A DNA stretch of 64,000 bases from contig NZ_CP016027.1 of NCBI RefSeq assembly GCF_001663815.1, positions 2,166,001 through 2,230,000 of the forward strand, in the 5' to 3' direction. Under the pieces are notes generated by a model that had not been told where the DNA came from, ran no database searches, and saw nothing but the letters and a program-made list of their open reading frames with translations. The stretch's first letter is position 1; each line of letters opens with the position of its first letter. This DNA is from Halothiobacillus diazotrophicus. Lineage in GTDB: Bacteria; Pseudomonadota; Gammaproteobacteria; Halothiobacillales; Halothiobacillaceae. Below are positions 17,285-27,947 of the stretch, piece after piece. Made by a program: the position numbers and the translations under genes.

Positions 17285-18688
17285 ATGCCATCGGCCCCGT
17301 TGAAATCCCATGCCACCCTGATATCGCTCGTCACGCGCATTCTCGACGTGCTGCTCGTCGGAGTCGGCGGGGTGATTGCCTACGGGGCGCGGTTCGGTCT
17401 GGAGAACCTGCCGCCGTCGACATCGTACAGTGCGTTGTTGTTGATCGGCGGCCTGCTGGTCGCCATCGTCTTCCCGCTCGTCGGTGTCTATGATTCCTGG
17501 CGTGCCCGTGGGCTCTGGGCCCCGGCCGTGCGCGTGGTTGGTGCCTGGGCCCTCGTTCTGGTTTCCCTGTTTGCGTTGTTGATCCTCATGAAACTGGGGA
17601 CAACCTATTCCCGGCTCTGGTTGGGTTTCTGGGCCGTGATCGGCGCCGCGCTGCTGTCGTTGCTGCGCCTGGTGGTGTACTACGTCCTGCGCATCATGCG
17701 CAAACGCGGTTACAACCGCCGTCGTGCGGTCGTGGTCGGTTGCGGGCCGCTGGCGCGGGATCTGATTCGGCGTGCCCGTGAGGAGACCTGGGCGGGCTTC
17801 GAAGTGTCGGCTGTATTCGATGCTGGCGGGAATGATCGTGCGCTGCCGGACGAACCGCTTAGGCCGCTGGATACGTTGTTCGACTATGTGTCGGGGCACG
17901 ATATCGACGAAGTCTGGATCGCCGTCCCCCTGGAGCAGACCCGGCGTTTGCGGGACGTGCTGGAAAGTCTGCGGTTCTCGACGGCCAACGTACGCTTCGT
18001 GCCGGATCTGTTCGGGTTGTTCCTGATCAATCACGGCGTCTCCCAGATCCTGGACATGCCGATGTTCGATCTGACGGCCTCGCCGATGACGGGTGTCAAC
18101 CGGTTGGTGAAGGGGCTGGAGGATCGGCTGCTGTCGCTCATGATCCTGATCGTGATCAGTCCTTTGCTGCTGGTGCTGGCCATCGGCGTGAAGCTGAGTT
18201 CGCCGGGACCGGTGTTCTTCCGGCAGCAACGCCTGGGGTGGGATGGCAAGACCTTCGAAATCTACAAGTTTCGCAGCATGCGGCAGCACGACGAGCCGGA
18301 AGGCCAGATCGTGCAGGCGACCCGTGATGACCCACGTCTGACCCGGTTGGGCGCCTGGATGCGACGTACGAGCCTCGATGAACTGCCGCAATTCATCAAT
18401 GTGCTGCAGGGGCGGATGTCGATCGTCGGGCCGCGCCCCCATGCCATCGCGCACAACGAAGCCTACAAGGATCAGGTGGCCGGCTACATGCTCCGCCACA
18501 AGGTGAAGCCCGGGATCACGGGCTGGGCACAGGTCAACGGCTGGCGCGGCGAAACCGACACGCTGGAGAAGATGCAGCGGCGGGTGGAGCACGATCTCTA
18601 TTACATCGAGCACTGGTCGCTGGCGTTCGATCTGAAGATTATTTTTCTGACCCTGTTGAAGGGGTTCGTCAACAAAAATGCGTATTGA
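17285..18688 (+). CDS. wcaJ: Undecaprenyl-phosphate sugar-1-phosphate transferase (WcaJ type)
   Basis: 467 aa. Four or five N-terminal membrane spans, a cytosolic Rossmann-like CoA-binding-like domain (RRRAVVVGCGPLARDLIRRA, around residues 140-250), one further hydrophobic helix (LLSLMILIVISPLLLVLAIG) and the bacterial sugar transferase domain: SSPGPVFFRQQRLGWDGK, FEIYKFRSM, TRLGAWMRRTSLDELPQ, MSIVGPRPH, KPGITGWAQVNGWRG. Such enzymes start repeat-unit synthesis by moving hexose-1-phosphate from UDP-sugar to undecaprenyl phosphate, most often glucose or galactose. In this locus it would provide the primer for the glycosyltransferases and the Wzm/Wzt exporter. Confidence 0.92.
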   Translation: MPSAPLKSHATLISLVTRILDVLLVGVGGVIAYGARFGLENLPPSTSYSALLLIGGLLVAIVFPLVGVYDSWRARGLWAPAVRVVGAWALVLVSLFALLILMKLGTTYSRLWLGFWAVIGAALLSLLRLVVYYVLRIMRKRGYNRRRAVVVGCGPLARDLIRRAREETWAGFEVSAVFDAGGNDRALPDEPLRPLDTLFDYVSGHDIDEVWIAVPLEQTRRLRDVLESLRFSTANVRFVPDLFGLFLINHGVSQILDMPMFDLTASPMTGVNRLVKGLEDRLLSLMILIVISPLLLVLAIGVKLSSPGPVFFRQQRLGWDGKTFEIYKFRSMRQHDEPEGQIVQATRDDPRLTRLGAWMRRTSLDELPQFINVLQGRMSIVGPRPHAIAHNEAYKDQVAGYMLRHKVKPGITGWAQVNGWRGETDTLEKMQRRVEHDLYYIEHWSLAFDLKIIFLTLLKGFVNKNAY

Positions 18689-18700
18689 AAGAGGGTGTTC

Positions 18701-19678
18701 GTGAATGTGCTTGTAGTGGGCGGCGCCGGTTACATCGGCGCGCACATGGTGAAATGGCTGGCGCGGGCGGGGCATGCCGTCACGACCCTGGACAACCTCT
18801 CGACGGGGCATGCCGATGCGGTGCGTTACGGCAAGCGAGTGATCGGCGACATGGCCGATACGGCGCTGCTGGATCAGGTCTTCACGGCCGAGCGCTTCGA
18901 TGCGGTGATGCATTTCGCCGCCTTCAGTCTGGTGGCGGAGTCCATTGCCGATCCGGCCATCTATTATCGGAATAATGTGTCGCATACGATCAATCTGCTG
19001 GACGCCATGCGTCGGCATGACGTACGGCAATTCATCTTCTCCTCCAGTGCTTCCACCTATGGCGAGCCCCTTCAGGATCTGATCTCGGAAGACCATCCGC
19101 AAAACCCCATCAACCCCTATGGGCGCAGCAAGTGGATGGTGGAGCAGTTGCTGGACGATTACGCGTCGGCCTACGGTCTCCAGTCGGTCTGTTTGCGCTA
19201 TTTCAATGCCGCGGGTGCCGATCCCGAAGGGGAGTTGGGTGAGCGGCACGAGCCGGAGACTCATCTGATTCCTCTGGTGCTCGAAGCCGCCGCCGGGCAG
19301 CGGGCGGCCATCACCGTGTTCGGTACGGACTACCCGACCCCGGACGGGAGCTGCATCCGCGACTACATTCACGTTCAGGATCTCTGCGACGCGCACCTGA
19401 AGGCGTTGCTATGGATGCAGGAAACCGGCCGCAGTGGCCGGTTCAATCTGGGGAATGGAACCGGGTTTTCGGTATTGTCCGTGATCGAGGCGGCGCGTGC
19501 GGTAACGGGCAAGCCGATTCCGATCGTGATCAGCGACCGTCGTCCGGGCGATCCGGCCCGACTCGTGGCGGATGCCCGTCTTGCCCGGTCGATTCTGGGG
19601 TGGGTGCCGGCCTATCCTGATCTCGATCGGATCATTGCCGACGCCTGGCGCTGGACGTGTCGTTCCCGGGATCGGTAG
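18701..19678 (+). CDS. galE: UDP-glucose 4-epimerase
   Basis: 325 aa from GTG 18701, chosen because AGAGGG sits 6 nt upstream and the product then starts at MNVLVVGGAGYIGAHM; a GTG at 18695 is the alternative. The NAD-binding GxxGxxG, the SSSAST block, the catalytic YxxxK (PYGRSKWMVEQ) and CLRYFNAAGADPEGELGE are typical of GalE. It interconverts UDP-Glc and UDP-Gal (possibly the GlcNAc/GalNAc forms), supplying donors to the preceding glycosyltransferases. It begins 12 nt after wcaJ and is convergent with murU. Confidence 0.93.
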   Translation: MNVLVVGGAGYIGAHMVKWLARAGHAVTTLDNLSTGHADAVRYGKRVIGDMADTALLDQVFTAERFDAVMHFAAFSLVAESIADPAIYYRNNVSHTINLLDAMRRHDVRQFIFSSSASTYGEPLQDLISEDHPQNPINPYGRSKWMVEQLLDDYASAYGLQSVCLRYFNAAGADPEGELGERHEPETHLIPLVLEAAAGQRAAITVFGTDYPTPDGSCIRDYIHVQDLCDAHLKALLWMQETGRSGRFNLGNGTGFSVLSVIEAARAVTGKPIPIVISDRRPGDPARLVADARLARSILGWVPAYPDLDRIIADAWRWTCRSRDR

Positions 19679-19688
19679 CGATACGGGT

Positions 19689-20393
19689 TCAGCCCGGTTG
19701 AAGGTTCGTGGCCTGGGCTTCGTTCAGTCGCTCGACGGTGCCGACGTCGAGCCAGACGCCCGGATGGTGCAAGCCGCTTCCCCGGTCTTTCGCGATTTCG
19801 TCGTGTAGCAGCGGCCCGAGCGGTCGCCGTCCTTCGGGCAGGGGCGCGAACAGGTTGCGCCGGTACCGGCCGATGCCCGCGTAGGTCAGACAGACCGAAC
19901 CGGATCCCGCCGTGTTCGCACAGGGAGTGAGCCGACCTTGTTCGCTGAGGCCGAAGTCGCCCCGGGGGTGATGGGGCGGATTGTCCACCAGCGCAAGACG
20001 GAACACATCCGTCGGTGGCAGCGGGGTGGTCAGCAAGGTGTCGAAGGGAAAATCCGTGAGCACGTCGCCATTGACCAGGAGGAATTCCTCGCTCAGCAGG
20101 GACAGCGCATGGCGGATGCCGCCCGCCGTTTCCAGCGATTCTGGACACTGGTTTTCCCAAGAGTAATGCAGACGAACCCCCCAGGTCTCGCCGTCGCCCA
20201 GTACCGCGGGAATCTGCTCGGCCAGATGGTTGAGGTTGATTACGATGTCCTGGATGCCGCAGTGCACCAGCCGTTCGATATGGTGAACGATCAGGGGTTT
20301 TCCCTGAACCGGGAGCAGGGGCTTCGGGGTGTGATCCGTCAGCGGCCGCATCCGCTCACCCCGGCCGGCGGCCAGAATCATCGCACGGATCAT
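19689..20393 (-). CDS. murU: N-acetylmuramate alpha-1-phosphate uridylyltransferase
   Basis: 234 aa nucleotidyltransferase. The N-terminal LAAGRGERMRPLTDHTPKP has the pyrophosphorylase signature (GxGxRxxPLT, then KP), with LVNGDVLTDFPF as the metal-binding Asp block and WLDVGTVERLNEA at the end, a pattern matching MurU more than RmlA/GalU. In Pseudomonas MurU makes UDP-MurNAc from MurNAc-1-P, recycling wall sugars and bypassing the fosfomycin target. Its usual partner AmgK is not adjacent. It lies 61 nt downstream of tolC in the same direction. A role in the neighbouring polysaccharide locus is less likely but not excluded. Confidence 0.75.
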   Translation of the reverse strand: MIRAMILAAGRGERMRPLTDHTPKPLLPVQGKPLIVHHIERLVHCGIQDIVINLNHLAEQIPAVLGDGETWGVRLHYSWENQCPESLETAGGIRHALSLLSEEFLLVNGDVLTDFPFDTLLTTPLPPTDVFRLALVDNPPHHPRGDFGLSEQGRLTPCANTAGSGSVCLTYAGIGRYRRNLFAPLPEGRRPLGPLLHDEIAKDRGSGLHHPGVWLDVGTVERLNEAQATNLQPG

Positions 20394-20454
20394 GGCCGGA
20401 ACTCTGGTCGAGGGTTGTGGCGGGATGTTGACCGACGCATGGGCAGACGGTTGC

Positions 20455-21936
20455 TCAGTGCGCGCTCGGGCTGTCCACGGTCTGCTTGGCGCGCTTGATG
20501 ACCCGCTGGATCATCTGTTCCTGCGATTTCTGGTTGTTGGCGGCCTTGCCCATCAACGGTGCAATCAATGCGTTGACCTTGCCCGGGACGAGTTGATCGT
20601 TGATCGCCTTGAGATCGGCGACGGTCAGCTGCCCCGTATCGGATTTGAGTTGCAGTGAACTCGTGAGGTAGCCGTATCGCGCGTTCAGGAAGTTCGCCAT
20701 GGCACTGAACACCTGAATCTGGGCATTGAGTACGTCAACGATCGTGCGCGTGCCCACCTGATAGCCTGCCTGGGTGGCGGCGAGACTGGTGCGGGCCGAT
20801 TCCACCGCCTGCTCATAGGCGGTGATCTCGCTGATATTGGTGATCACGCCGCGGTAATCGTTGGCGGTGACCTGCTGAACCTGGCGACGCAGATTTTCCA
20901 CCTCGTTCTGAGTCTGCTGGTACTGGAACGCCGCCTGACGGGATTTCGCGTTGATCCGCCCACCTGTATAGAGCGGCACGCTGACTTCGAGCCCGATGGT
21001 GCCGTTCAGCGTGTTGTTCCGCTGGCCGTTGAACTGGTTGGGCGCGCTGTTGTAACCGTACTGGCCGGTCAGGTTGACGGTCGGCAGACGCGCGGCCCGG
21101 TTGATCTCGACGTTCTGCTGGCTGATGCGGGTGTTGATTTCCGCACTGTTCAGGCTGAGGTTCTGCTTGGCGGCGAGATCGGTCCAGGCGCCCAGATCCT
21201 GAGGCTGTGGGCCGGGCGTGGTGAGGTTGGTTTTCACGTCGTCCAGTTCGGGGGGCTCTTCGCCGATGATGGTCGCCAGAGCTGCGCGGGCATTCTCCAG
21301 GGCATTACGGGCGGTGATGATGTCCGCGTTCGACTTGTCGTAATTGGCCTGGGCGTTGGCCACGTCGGTAACGGCCACGAGGCCGACTTCGAACCGTTTC
21401 TGGGCTTGCTCCAACTGATTCTTGAAGGCGTCCTGGCTGGCGATGCTCAGTTGCAGGCTGGCATTGGCCTTCAGGACGGCGAAGTAGGCCTCGCTTGTAC
21501 GGAGGATCAGGTTCTGCTGGGCCGCCGCGTAGTCGAGATCGGCTTGCTGGGCTTGCAGATCGGCCACGTCGAGCGTCAGGTTGTCGATTCGGTTGTAGAT
21601 CACCTGGTTCAGGTTCAGACCGAGGTTCCCGCCCGCACCCTTGATCTGGTGTGGGGCGCCGGGGAATCCGCCTGCACGAACGTCCGTCCGACTGTAGCTC
21701 ACGCCCGCTGCGGCACCGATCTGTGGCAGCAGGTTCGCCCGCTGGATGGGAATGTTTTCCTGGGCTGCCATGCGCTTCTGGTCGGCGGCCTTGAGGGTCT
21801 GGTCGTTCTGCTCCGCCAGTTGATACATGTCGAGCAGGTTGGCCGGATAGGCCGGCAGCCCGTATCCCAGACCGAGCGTCAGAAGAGAGAGAAGCAGCGC
21901 CGGACGTCGGCGCAGGGGGATGTGTGCAGCAGCCAT
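20455..21936 (-). CDS. tolC: TolC-family outer membrane efflux protein
   Basis: 493 aa. A signal peptide (RRRPALLLSLLTLGLGYGLPAYPA) is followed by two tandem TolC repeats with the periplasmic alpha-barrel pattern: LLDMYQLAEQNDQTLKAADQ, LLPQIGAAAGVSYS, FEVGLVAVTDVANAQANYD, and in the second repeat GYQVGTRTIVDVLNAQIQVF. It forms the outer-membrane duct for type I secretion and RND/ABC efflux. The length matches E. coli TolC. AGGA lies 8 nt upstream of the ATG, and a near-perfect SlyA-type palindrome lies 18-36 nt upstream. The tolC/thiC neighbourhood resembles Pseudomonas. Confidence 0.95.
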   Translation of the reverse strand: MAAAHIPLRRRPALLLSLLTLGLGYGLPAYPANLLDMYQLAEQNDQTLKAADQKRMAAQENIPIQRANLLPQIGAAAGVSYSRTDVRAGGFPGAPHQIKGAGGNLGLNLNQVIYNRIDNLTLDVADLQAQQADLDYAAAQQNLILRTSEAYFAVLKANASLQLSIASQDAFKNQLEQAQKRFEVGLVAVTDVANAQANYDKSNADIITARNALENARAALATIIGEEPPELDDVKTNLTTPGPQPQDLGAWTDLAAKQNLSLNSAEINTRISQQNVEINRAARLPTVNLTGQYGYNSAPNQFNGQRNNTLNGTIGLEVSVPLYTGGRINAKSRQAAFQYQQTQNEVENLRRQVQQVTANDYRGVITNISEITAYEQAVESARTSLAATQAGYQVGTRTIVDVLNAQIQVFSAMANFLNARYGYLTSSLQLKSDTGQLTVADLKAINDQLVPGKVNALIAPLMGKAANNQKSQEQMIQRVIKRAKQTVDSPSAH

Positions 21937-21954
21937 GAAAGATTTCCTACAATA

Positions 21955-21972
21955 TAATTAGCCAGCTAATTA
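21955..21972. promoter_or_regulatory. Palindromic operator resembling the SlyA/MarR motif, upstream of tolC
   Basis: TAATTAGC-CA-GCTAATTA, two perfect 8-nt arms with a 2-nt centre, 18 nt before the tolC start in an AT-rich patch. The core TTAGCCAGCTAA differs by one base from the published SlyA consensus TTAGCAAGCTAA. A possible -10 TATATT follows on the minus strand, so binding here would overlap the promoter. Confidence 0.55.
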
Positions 21973-22158
21973 GTGGATACTTTAGCCTAAATTTGACCGA
22001 TTGGGTCAGAGATTTGGCTGTCTTGGCCATGGGTCGTGCACAGGTCCCCAGGTGCGCAGCCGCCTCGCGGAGGAATCAAGTGCCCCAGTGCCATGGCTGC
22101 GGGCTGGGCGGCGTCTGGTCATTCGGTCGATGGACGGGATATCGGCGATATTCCCGGC

Positions 22159-22824
22159 TCAACCAAAGGAAAATTGCGGCTTGGGCTCGGCCCCGTGCAA
22201 GTAGCCCGTGCACGTTTCGAACAGGTTCTCCGTGACGAAGTGATCGTCGGCGCGACGTGTGACCAGTACGGCAGACATGACCGGCGCGGTGCCGACGATC
22301 GCGAACAGGCGGCCACCGACGTTCAGTTGCTGCCGATAGGATTCGGGAATGGCCTGCAGTGCGCCGGAAATGATGATCACGTCGAAACGCTCGTTGCTGG
22401 CCCATCCGTTCAGGGCGTCGCCCGTCTCGAGTACGATGCGTTCGAGCCCGAAATCCTTCAGGCGCTCGGCCGCAGCGGCCGTGAAGTCCGCGTGAATATC
22501 CACGCTATGAACGCTATGACCGAGGTGCGCCAGGCAGGCGGTCAGAAATCCTGTGCCGGTCCCGATTTCCAGGATGCGCTCCTGGGGCTCGATCGCGACG
22601 GCCTGCAGGATTCGGCCCTCCACGACGGGCGGCAGCATCGTCTCGCCGTGGCCGATCGGCAGGGCGGTATCGGAGAAGGCGAACTTGCGTTGCTCGGCCG
22701 GTGCGAAATGCTCGCGAGGAATCTTGAACAGGGTTTCCAGAACGCGCTTGTCCAATACGTCCCAGGGGCGGATTTGTTGCTCGACCATATTGAAACGGGC
22801 GAGTTCGGTATCGAATGCCATCAT
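22159..22824 (-). CDS. Protein-L-isoaspartate O-methyltransferase family protein
   Basis: 221 aa SAM-dependent methyltransferase. Motif I ILEIGTGTGFLTA starts at residue 84, VHSVDIHADF supplies the acidic SAM ribose ligand, and FDVIIISGALQAIPE and LNVGGRLFAIVG follow in PCM order. The region where true PCM enzymes carry the substrate loop GQTISxP reads GHGETMLPP, so isoaspartate repair is uncertain. This variant is common next to tolC in gammaproteobacteria, and I infer only the family. It is upstream of tolC on the same strand with a 222-nt gap, so probably a separate unit. Confidence 0.78.
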   Translation of the reverse strand: MMAFDTELARFNMVEQQIRPWDVLDKRVLETLFKIPREHFAPAEQRKFAFSDTALPIGHGETMLPPVVEGRILQAVAIEPQERILEIGTGTGFLTACLAHLGHSVHSVDIHADFTAAAAERLKDFGLERIVLETGDALNGWASNERFDVIIISGALQAIPESYRQQLNVGGRLFAIVGTAPVMSAVLVTRRADDHFVTENLFETCTGYLHGAEPKPQFSFG

Positions 22825-25179
<2,355 letters not shown>

Positions 25180-25209
25180 GATGCCTATGCAGTCCAAGAG
25201 GAGACCTAC

Positions 25210-25689
25210 ATGATCCAGGTTCAAGATCGTTTGCCCGAGGCCACGCTGCATTGTCGGGGGCCGCAAGGGCTGGACGGTTGTTCGATCGGCGAATTGACCG
25301 CCGATCAGCGGATTGTGCTGTTCGCCGTACCTGGCGCCTTCACGCCGACCTGTTCGGACAAGCATGTCCCGGGTTTCCTTGCGCTGAATGAGGAGATTCG
25401 TGCCCGCGGCATCGATGAAATCGTCTGTGTTTCGGTGAATGATCCCTTCGTCATGAAGTTCTGGGCCGAGCATCTGGGGGTCGGTGGGGCCATCCGCTTC
25501 CTCTCGGACGGCAATGGCATGTTCACCCGCTCGATCGGCATGGAGCGCGACATGAGTGGCGGTGCCATGGGCATGCGCTCTAAACGCTATGCGATGATCG
25601 TGTCGGATGGGCAGGTAGAGTGGCTCGGCGTCGACGAATCGGGGCTGCAGAATGCTTCGGCGGAATCGGTGCTGGCGGCGTTGTCCTGA
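25210..25689 (+). CDS. Peroxiredoxin, Prx5/AhpE-like
   Basis: 159 aa thiol peroxidase. The peroxidatic Cys48 lies in PGAFTPTCSDKH, with Thr45 and Pro41 of the active-site motif. VCVSVNDPFVMKFWAEHLG and RYAMIVSDGQVEWLGV are Prx5 signatures. There is no fused glutaredoxin domain, so reduction would need glutathione/glutaredoxin or thioredoxin; the gsh genes are in this window. It begins 30 nt after thiC with GAGGAG close to the ATG and may be read through from thiC. A terminator follows. Confidence 0.93.
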   Translation: MIQVQDRLPEATLHCRGPQGLDGCSIGELTADQRIVLFAVPGAFTPTCSDKHVPGFLALNEEIRARGIDEIVCVSVNDPFVMKFWAEHLGVGGAIRFLSDGNGMFTRSIGMERDMSGGAMGMRSKRYAMIVSDGQVEWLGVDESGLQNASAESVLAALS

Positions 25690-25730
25690 GCGCGCGAACG
25701 GCCTGCGCGATCGCTGTCGGTACGAAATTG

Positions 25731-25757
25731 GCCGGGATCCATGTATCCCGGCTTTTT
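25731..25757 (+). terminator. Rho-independent terminator after the peroxiredoxin gene
   Basis: Perfect 8-bp stem GCCGGGAT/ATCCCGGC (25731-25738, 25745-25752), loop CCATGT, then TTTTT. It is followed by the convergent spermidine-synthase-like gene. Confidence 0.9.
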
Positions 25758-25793
25758 CATGGGCGTCGACGATTACCTATCGGTCGTGCTGGT

Positions 25794-26552
25794 TCAGCGA
25801 CGCAGTCGGGGGGTGGACTGCAACCAGGGCAGCGTGTCCTTGATGGTGTCCCGGACGGCGGGTGCCCATTGCGGCAGGCGCGTATGGGCCTCGGCGACGT
25901 CTTCGGCCGTCCAGGGCGTCTTGCGGTACAGTACGACCGTGTTGAAGCGGTCCGGTACGTTCAGGATCAACGGGGTCGGGGAAAAGTATCGGGCCAGCTG
26001 GTCGTTGATATGGGCGACGTCCTTGAGGGAATTGCGCCAGATATTGGCGCAGAGAACCCCGTCGTCATCGAGTTGATCGGAAAGTACGGCGAAGCTGCGC
26101 GGGGGAATGCGCACCATGCCGTCCTCATCGAACACATCCAGCCAGATCAGATCAGCCGGCGGCGTATCCATGAGCCAGAGGTGGTCGGCGATGTCGCCGA
26201 ATCTGAGGTCGATACGGGGATCTTCGGTATTCAGATCGAAGTGTTCCCGCGCGATGTCTCGCAAAATCGGACGAAGATCGTGGGCGGTGATGCGCAGGTC
26301 TGTGTAATGCAGCAGGAAGCGGGCCAGTGCGCCACCGCCCAGGCCGTACAGATTCAAACGCGCAGGATTCGGGTGGAACGCCAAGCCAGCGAGCAGGGCG
26401 CGGTAATAACCGAAGGCTAGCTGGTCGGGGCGTGCCGGAAACCAGCCCGATTGGGCGGTGTGATTGCCGAATCGGAGCGTGATCTCTCCCGCTTCCTCCA
26501 CGACCTCGATCAACCCCCAGGCATCGCGGATCGCCAGCCGTTTGTGTTCCAT
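25794..26552 (-). CDS. Spermidine synthase-like methyltransferase-fold protein
   Basis: 252 aa. It has the SpeE-type Rossmann fold without the decarboxylase/transporter fusion: LNLYGLGGGALARFLLHY corresponds to the glycine-rich GGGDG loop, ITAHDLRPILRDIAREHF to the E/D binding strand, and DLIWLDVFDEDGM to the catalytic Asp block. The canonical GGGDG is altered to GLGGGA, so polyamine synthesis is doubtful. Many gammaproteobacterial relatives are annotated only as spermidine synthase-like or fused methyltransferase. It is divergent from the unknown periplasmic protein at 26597, with only 44 nt between the starts. Confidence 0.7.
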   Translation of the reverse strand: MEHKRLAIRDAWGLIEVVEEAGEITLRFGNHTAQSGWFPARPDQLAFGYYRALLAGLAFHPNPARLNLYGLGGGALARFLLHYTDLRITAHDLRPILRDIAREHFDLNTEDPRIDLRFGDIADHLWLMDTPPADLIWLDVFDEDGMVRIPPRSFAVLSDQLDDDGVLCANIWRNSLKDVAHINDQLARYFSPTPLILNVPDRFNTVVLYRKTPWTAEDVAEAHTRLPQWAPAVRDTIKDTLPWLQSTPRLRR

Positions 26553-26596
26553 CGTGCTATAACCCTATGACCCAATAAATGTATGAAGAGTGATCC

Positions 26597-27523
26597 ATGA
26601 AGCTATTTCGTTACCTGATTCCGTTATGCCTGGCGTTGAGCGCCTGGGGCCAGAGTCCGCTCGTTGCTGCCGCCGATTTTGCCGTAGGGGATCGTGTATT
26701 CATCCCTCTATATGCCGAGAATCTGATGAACGACGGTTATGCCGACGGCATCATCCAGTCCATCAACCCGGACGGCACGGTGAATATTACGCTCAGCGAC
26801 GTGGTGAATGGGTCGGACAAGACCCTGTACGGCACCTGCAGCCCCTCGGGCAATTCGCCGTTGACGAGTGGCGGGGCGGATAACGCCCCGGACGCGTCCA
26901 AGCTGGTGCGCGAGGTGCCGACCGACAAGATCCTGCCCTGGAAAGTGGGGCAGTTCCAGTATGTCGAGCGGGAGAACCTGTCCACCACCATTCAGCGCTG
27001 GCTGAACGGGGGGATGGCGATTACGCCGAATTCGTTGGATATCGCCGATCGACGGGCCCGGGAGCTCGGTTTGCCGCGGTTGCGCGAAGTGGTCGCCATC
27101 GCCAAGCTGCAGGTGGAGTCGACGGGTGGTAACGGTTTCCCGGTGCCTGCCGATCGTGCGCTCCACGGTGCCGCCGCCATGCTCGACGCCGTGGCGAAAC
27201 GCCTGCAGCACAATCCTCAGGCGGTGAAGGATGCCGCCGCCATTCTGGCCGGGACCGCCCCCGCCCACAGCAAGGATCTTCTGGTCGAGACCATCGTCCA
27301 CATCGCCAAGCTGACCCAGAGTCAGTTGCAGGATCTTGCGAACGATGACCCGGACCCGCGCAAGGTTTCCGGGTACAGCATCGCGCAGCTCACGGCCATC
27401 TACACCGGCTGGTACCGGATGATGACCGCCAACGATACCCAACCCTACGAGCACGCTCAGGTGGCGTTCTTTACCGATCGGGCCAAAAAGAGCCTCGACG
27501 CGGGCAAGTGGCCGACCTTCTGA
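26597..27523 (+). CDS. Unknown exported protein, SH3/Tudor-like N-terminus and helical C-terminus
   Basis: 308 aa that I do not recognise as a characterised family. Residues 1-26 are a signal peptide (KLFRYLIPLCLALSAWG, cleavage near VAAADF). Residues 27-65 read VGDRVFIPLYAENLMNDGYADGIIQSI...GTVNITL, the spacing of a small SH3/Agenet/Tudor-like barrel. A segment with one Cys (LYGTCSPSG) and about 190 mostly helical residues (LREVVAIAKLQVES, RALHGAAAMLDAVAKRLQ, GYSIAQLTAIYTGWYRMM) follow. It is probably periplasmic or surface-linked. It is not obviously in an operon: the next gene is convergent. It could bind an envelope polymer or protein, but no function can be assigned. Confidence 0.6.
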   Translation: MKLFRYLIPLCLALSAWGQSPLVAAADFAVGDRVFIPLYAENLMNDGYADGIIQSINPDGTVNITLSDVVNGSDKTLYGTCSPSGNSPLTSGGADNAPDASKLVREVPTDKILPWKVGQFQYVERENLSTTIQRWLNGGMAITPNSLDIADRRARELGLPRLREVVAIAKLQVESTGGNGFPVPADRALHGAAAMLDAVAKRLQHNPQAVKDAAAILAGTAPAHSKDLLVETIVHIAKLTQSQLQDLANDDPDPRKVSGYSIAQLTAIYTGWYRMMTANDTQPYEHAQVAFFTDRAKKSLDAGKWPTF

Positions 27524-27576
27524 TGCGGCAGGTCGCGATGCGTCCCGCCCTGCCGGAAGCTGAGACCCCCTGAGGC

Positions 27577-27909
27577 CTAGCCGTGGTTCTTGAAGGCCTC
27601 CGTGAAGGCGGCTTTCTGGCTGTCCGTGGCCTCGGTCTGGTACTTGGCCTTCCATTCCGCGTAGGGCATGCCATAGACCGCGACGCGCGCGTCGTGATCG
27701 CTCAGCGGCGTACCGCGCGCCTCCGAGGCTTCCCGATACCAGCGGGACAGGCAGTTCCGGCAGAAACCGGCCAGATTCATCAGGTCGATGTTCTGGACGT
27801 CGGTTCGCTCGTCGAGGTGTGCGATGAGGCGCCGAAAGGTGGCGGCTTCCAGCTCGGTGCGTTCGGCGGCGGTGAGTTCGTCGAGTGATTTCTCAGGTGT
27901 GTTTGACAT
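27577..27909 (-). CDS. DUF1244-family protein
   Basis: 110 aa from ATG 27909 (AGGA 8 nt upstream); an ATG six codons earlier is possible. The core VQNIDLMNLAGFCRNCLSRW is the hallmark of DUF1244, a small cytosolic family widespread in proteobacteria and without known function. The two cysteines in GFCRNC are conserved in the family and could bind metal or be redox active. It lies 38 nt downstream of the BolA-family gene on the same strand and is probably co-transcribed. Confidence 0.88.
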   Translation of the reverse strand: MSNTPEKSLDELTAAERTELEAATFRRLIAHLDERTDVQNIDLMNLAGFCRNCLSRWYREASEARGTPLSDHDARVAVYGMPYAEWKAKYQTEATDSQKAAFTEAFKNHG

Positions 27910-27947
27910 GGCGGATTTCCTGGGCACGTAGCGGATTCGTCGGATTA

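Noticed and set aside
17258..19396. Long minus-strand open frame (712 codons) opposite wcaJ and galE
   Set aside because: Antisense shadow of two well-defined genes. Composition is arbitrary (His, Gln, Arg) with no domain.
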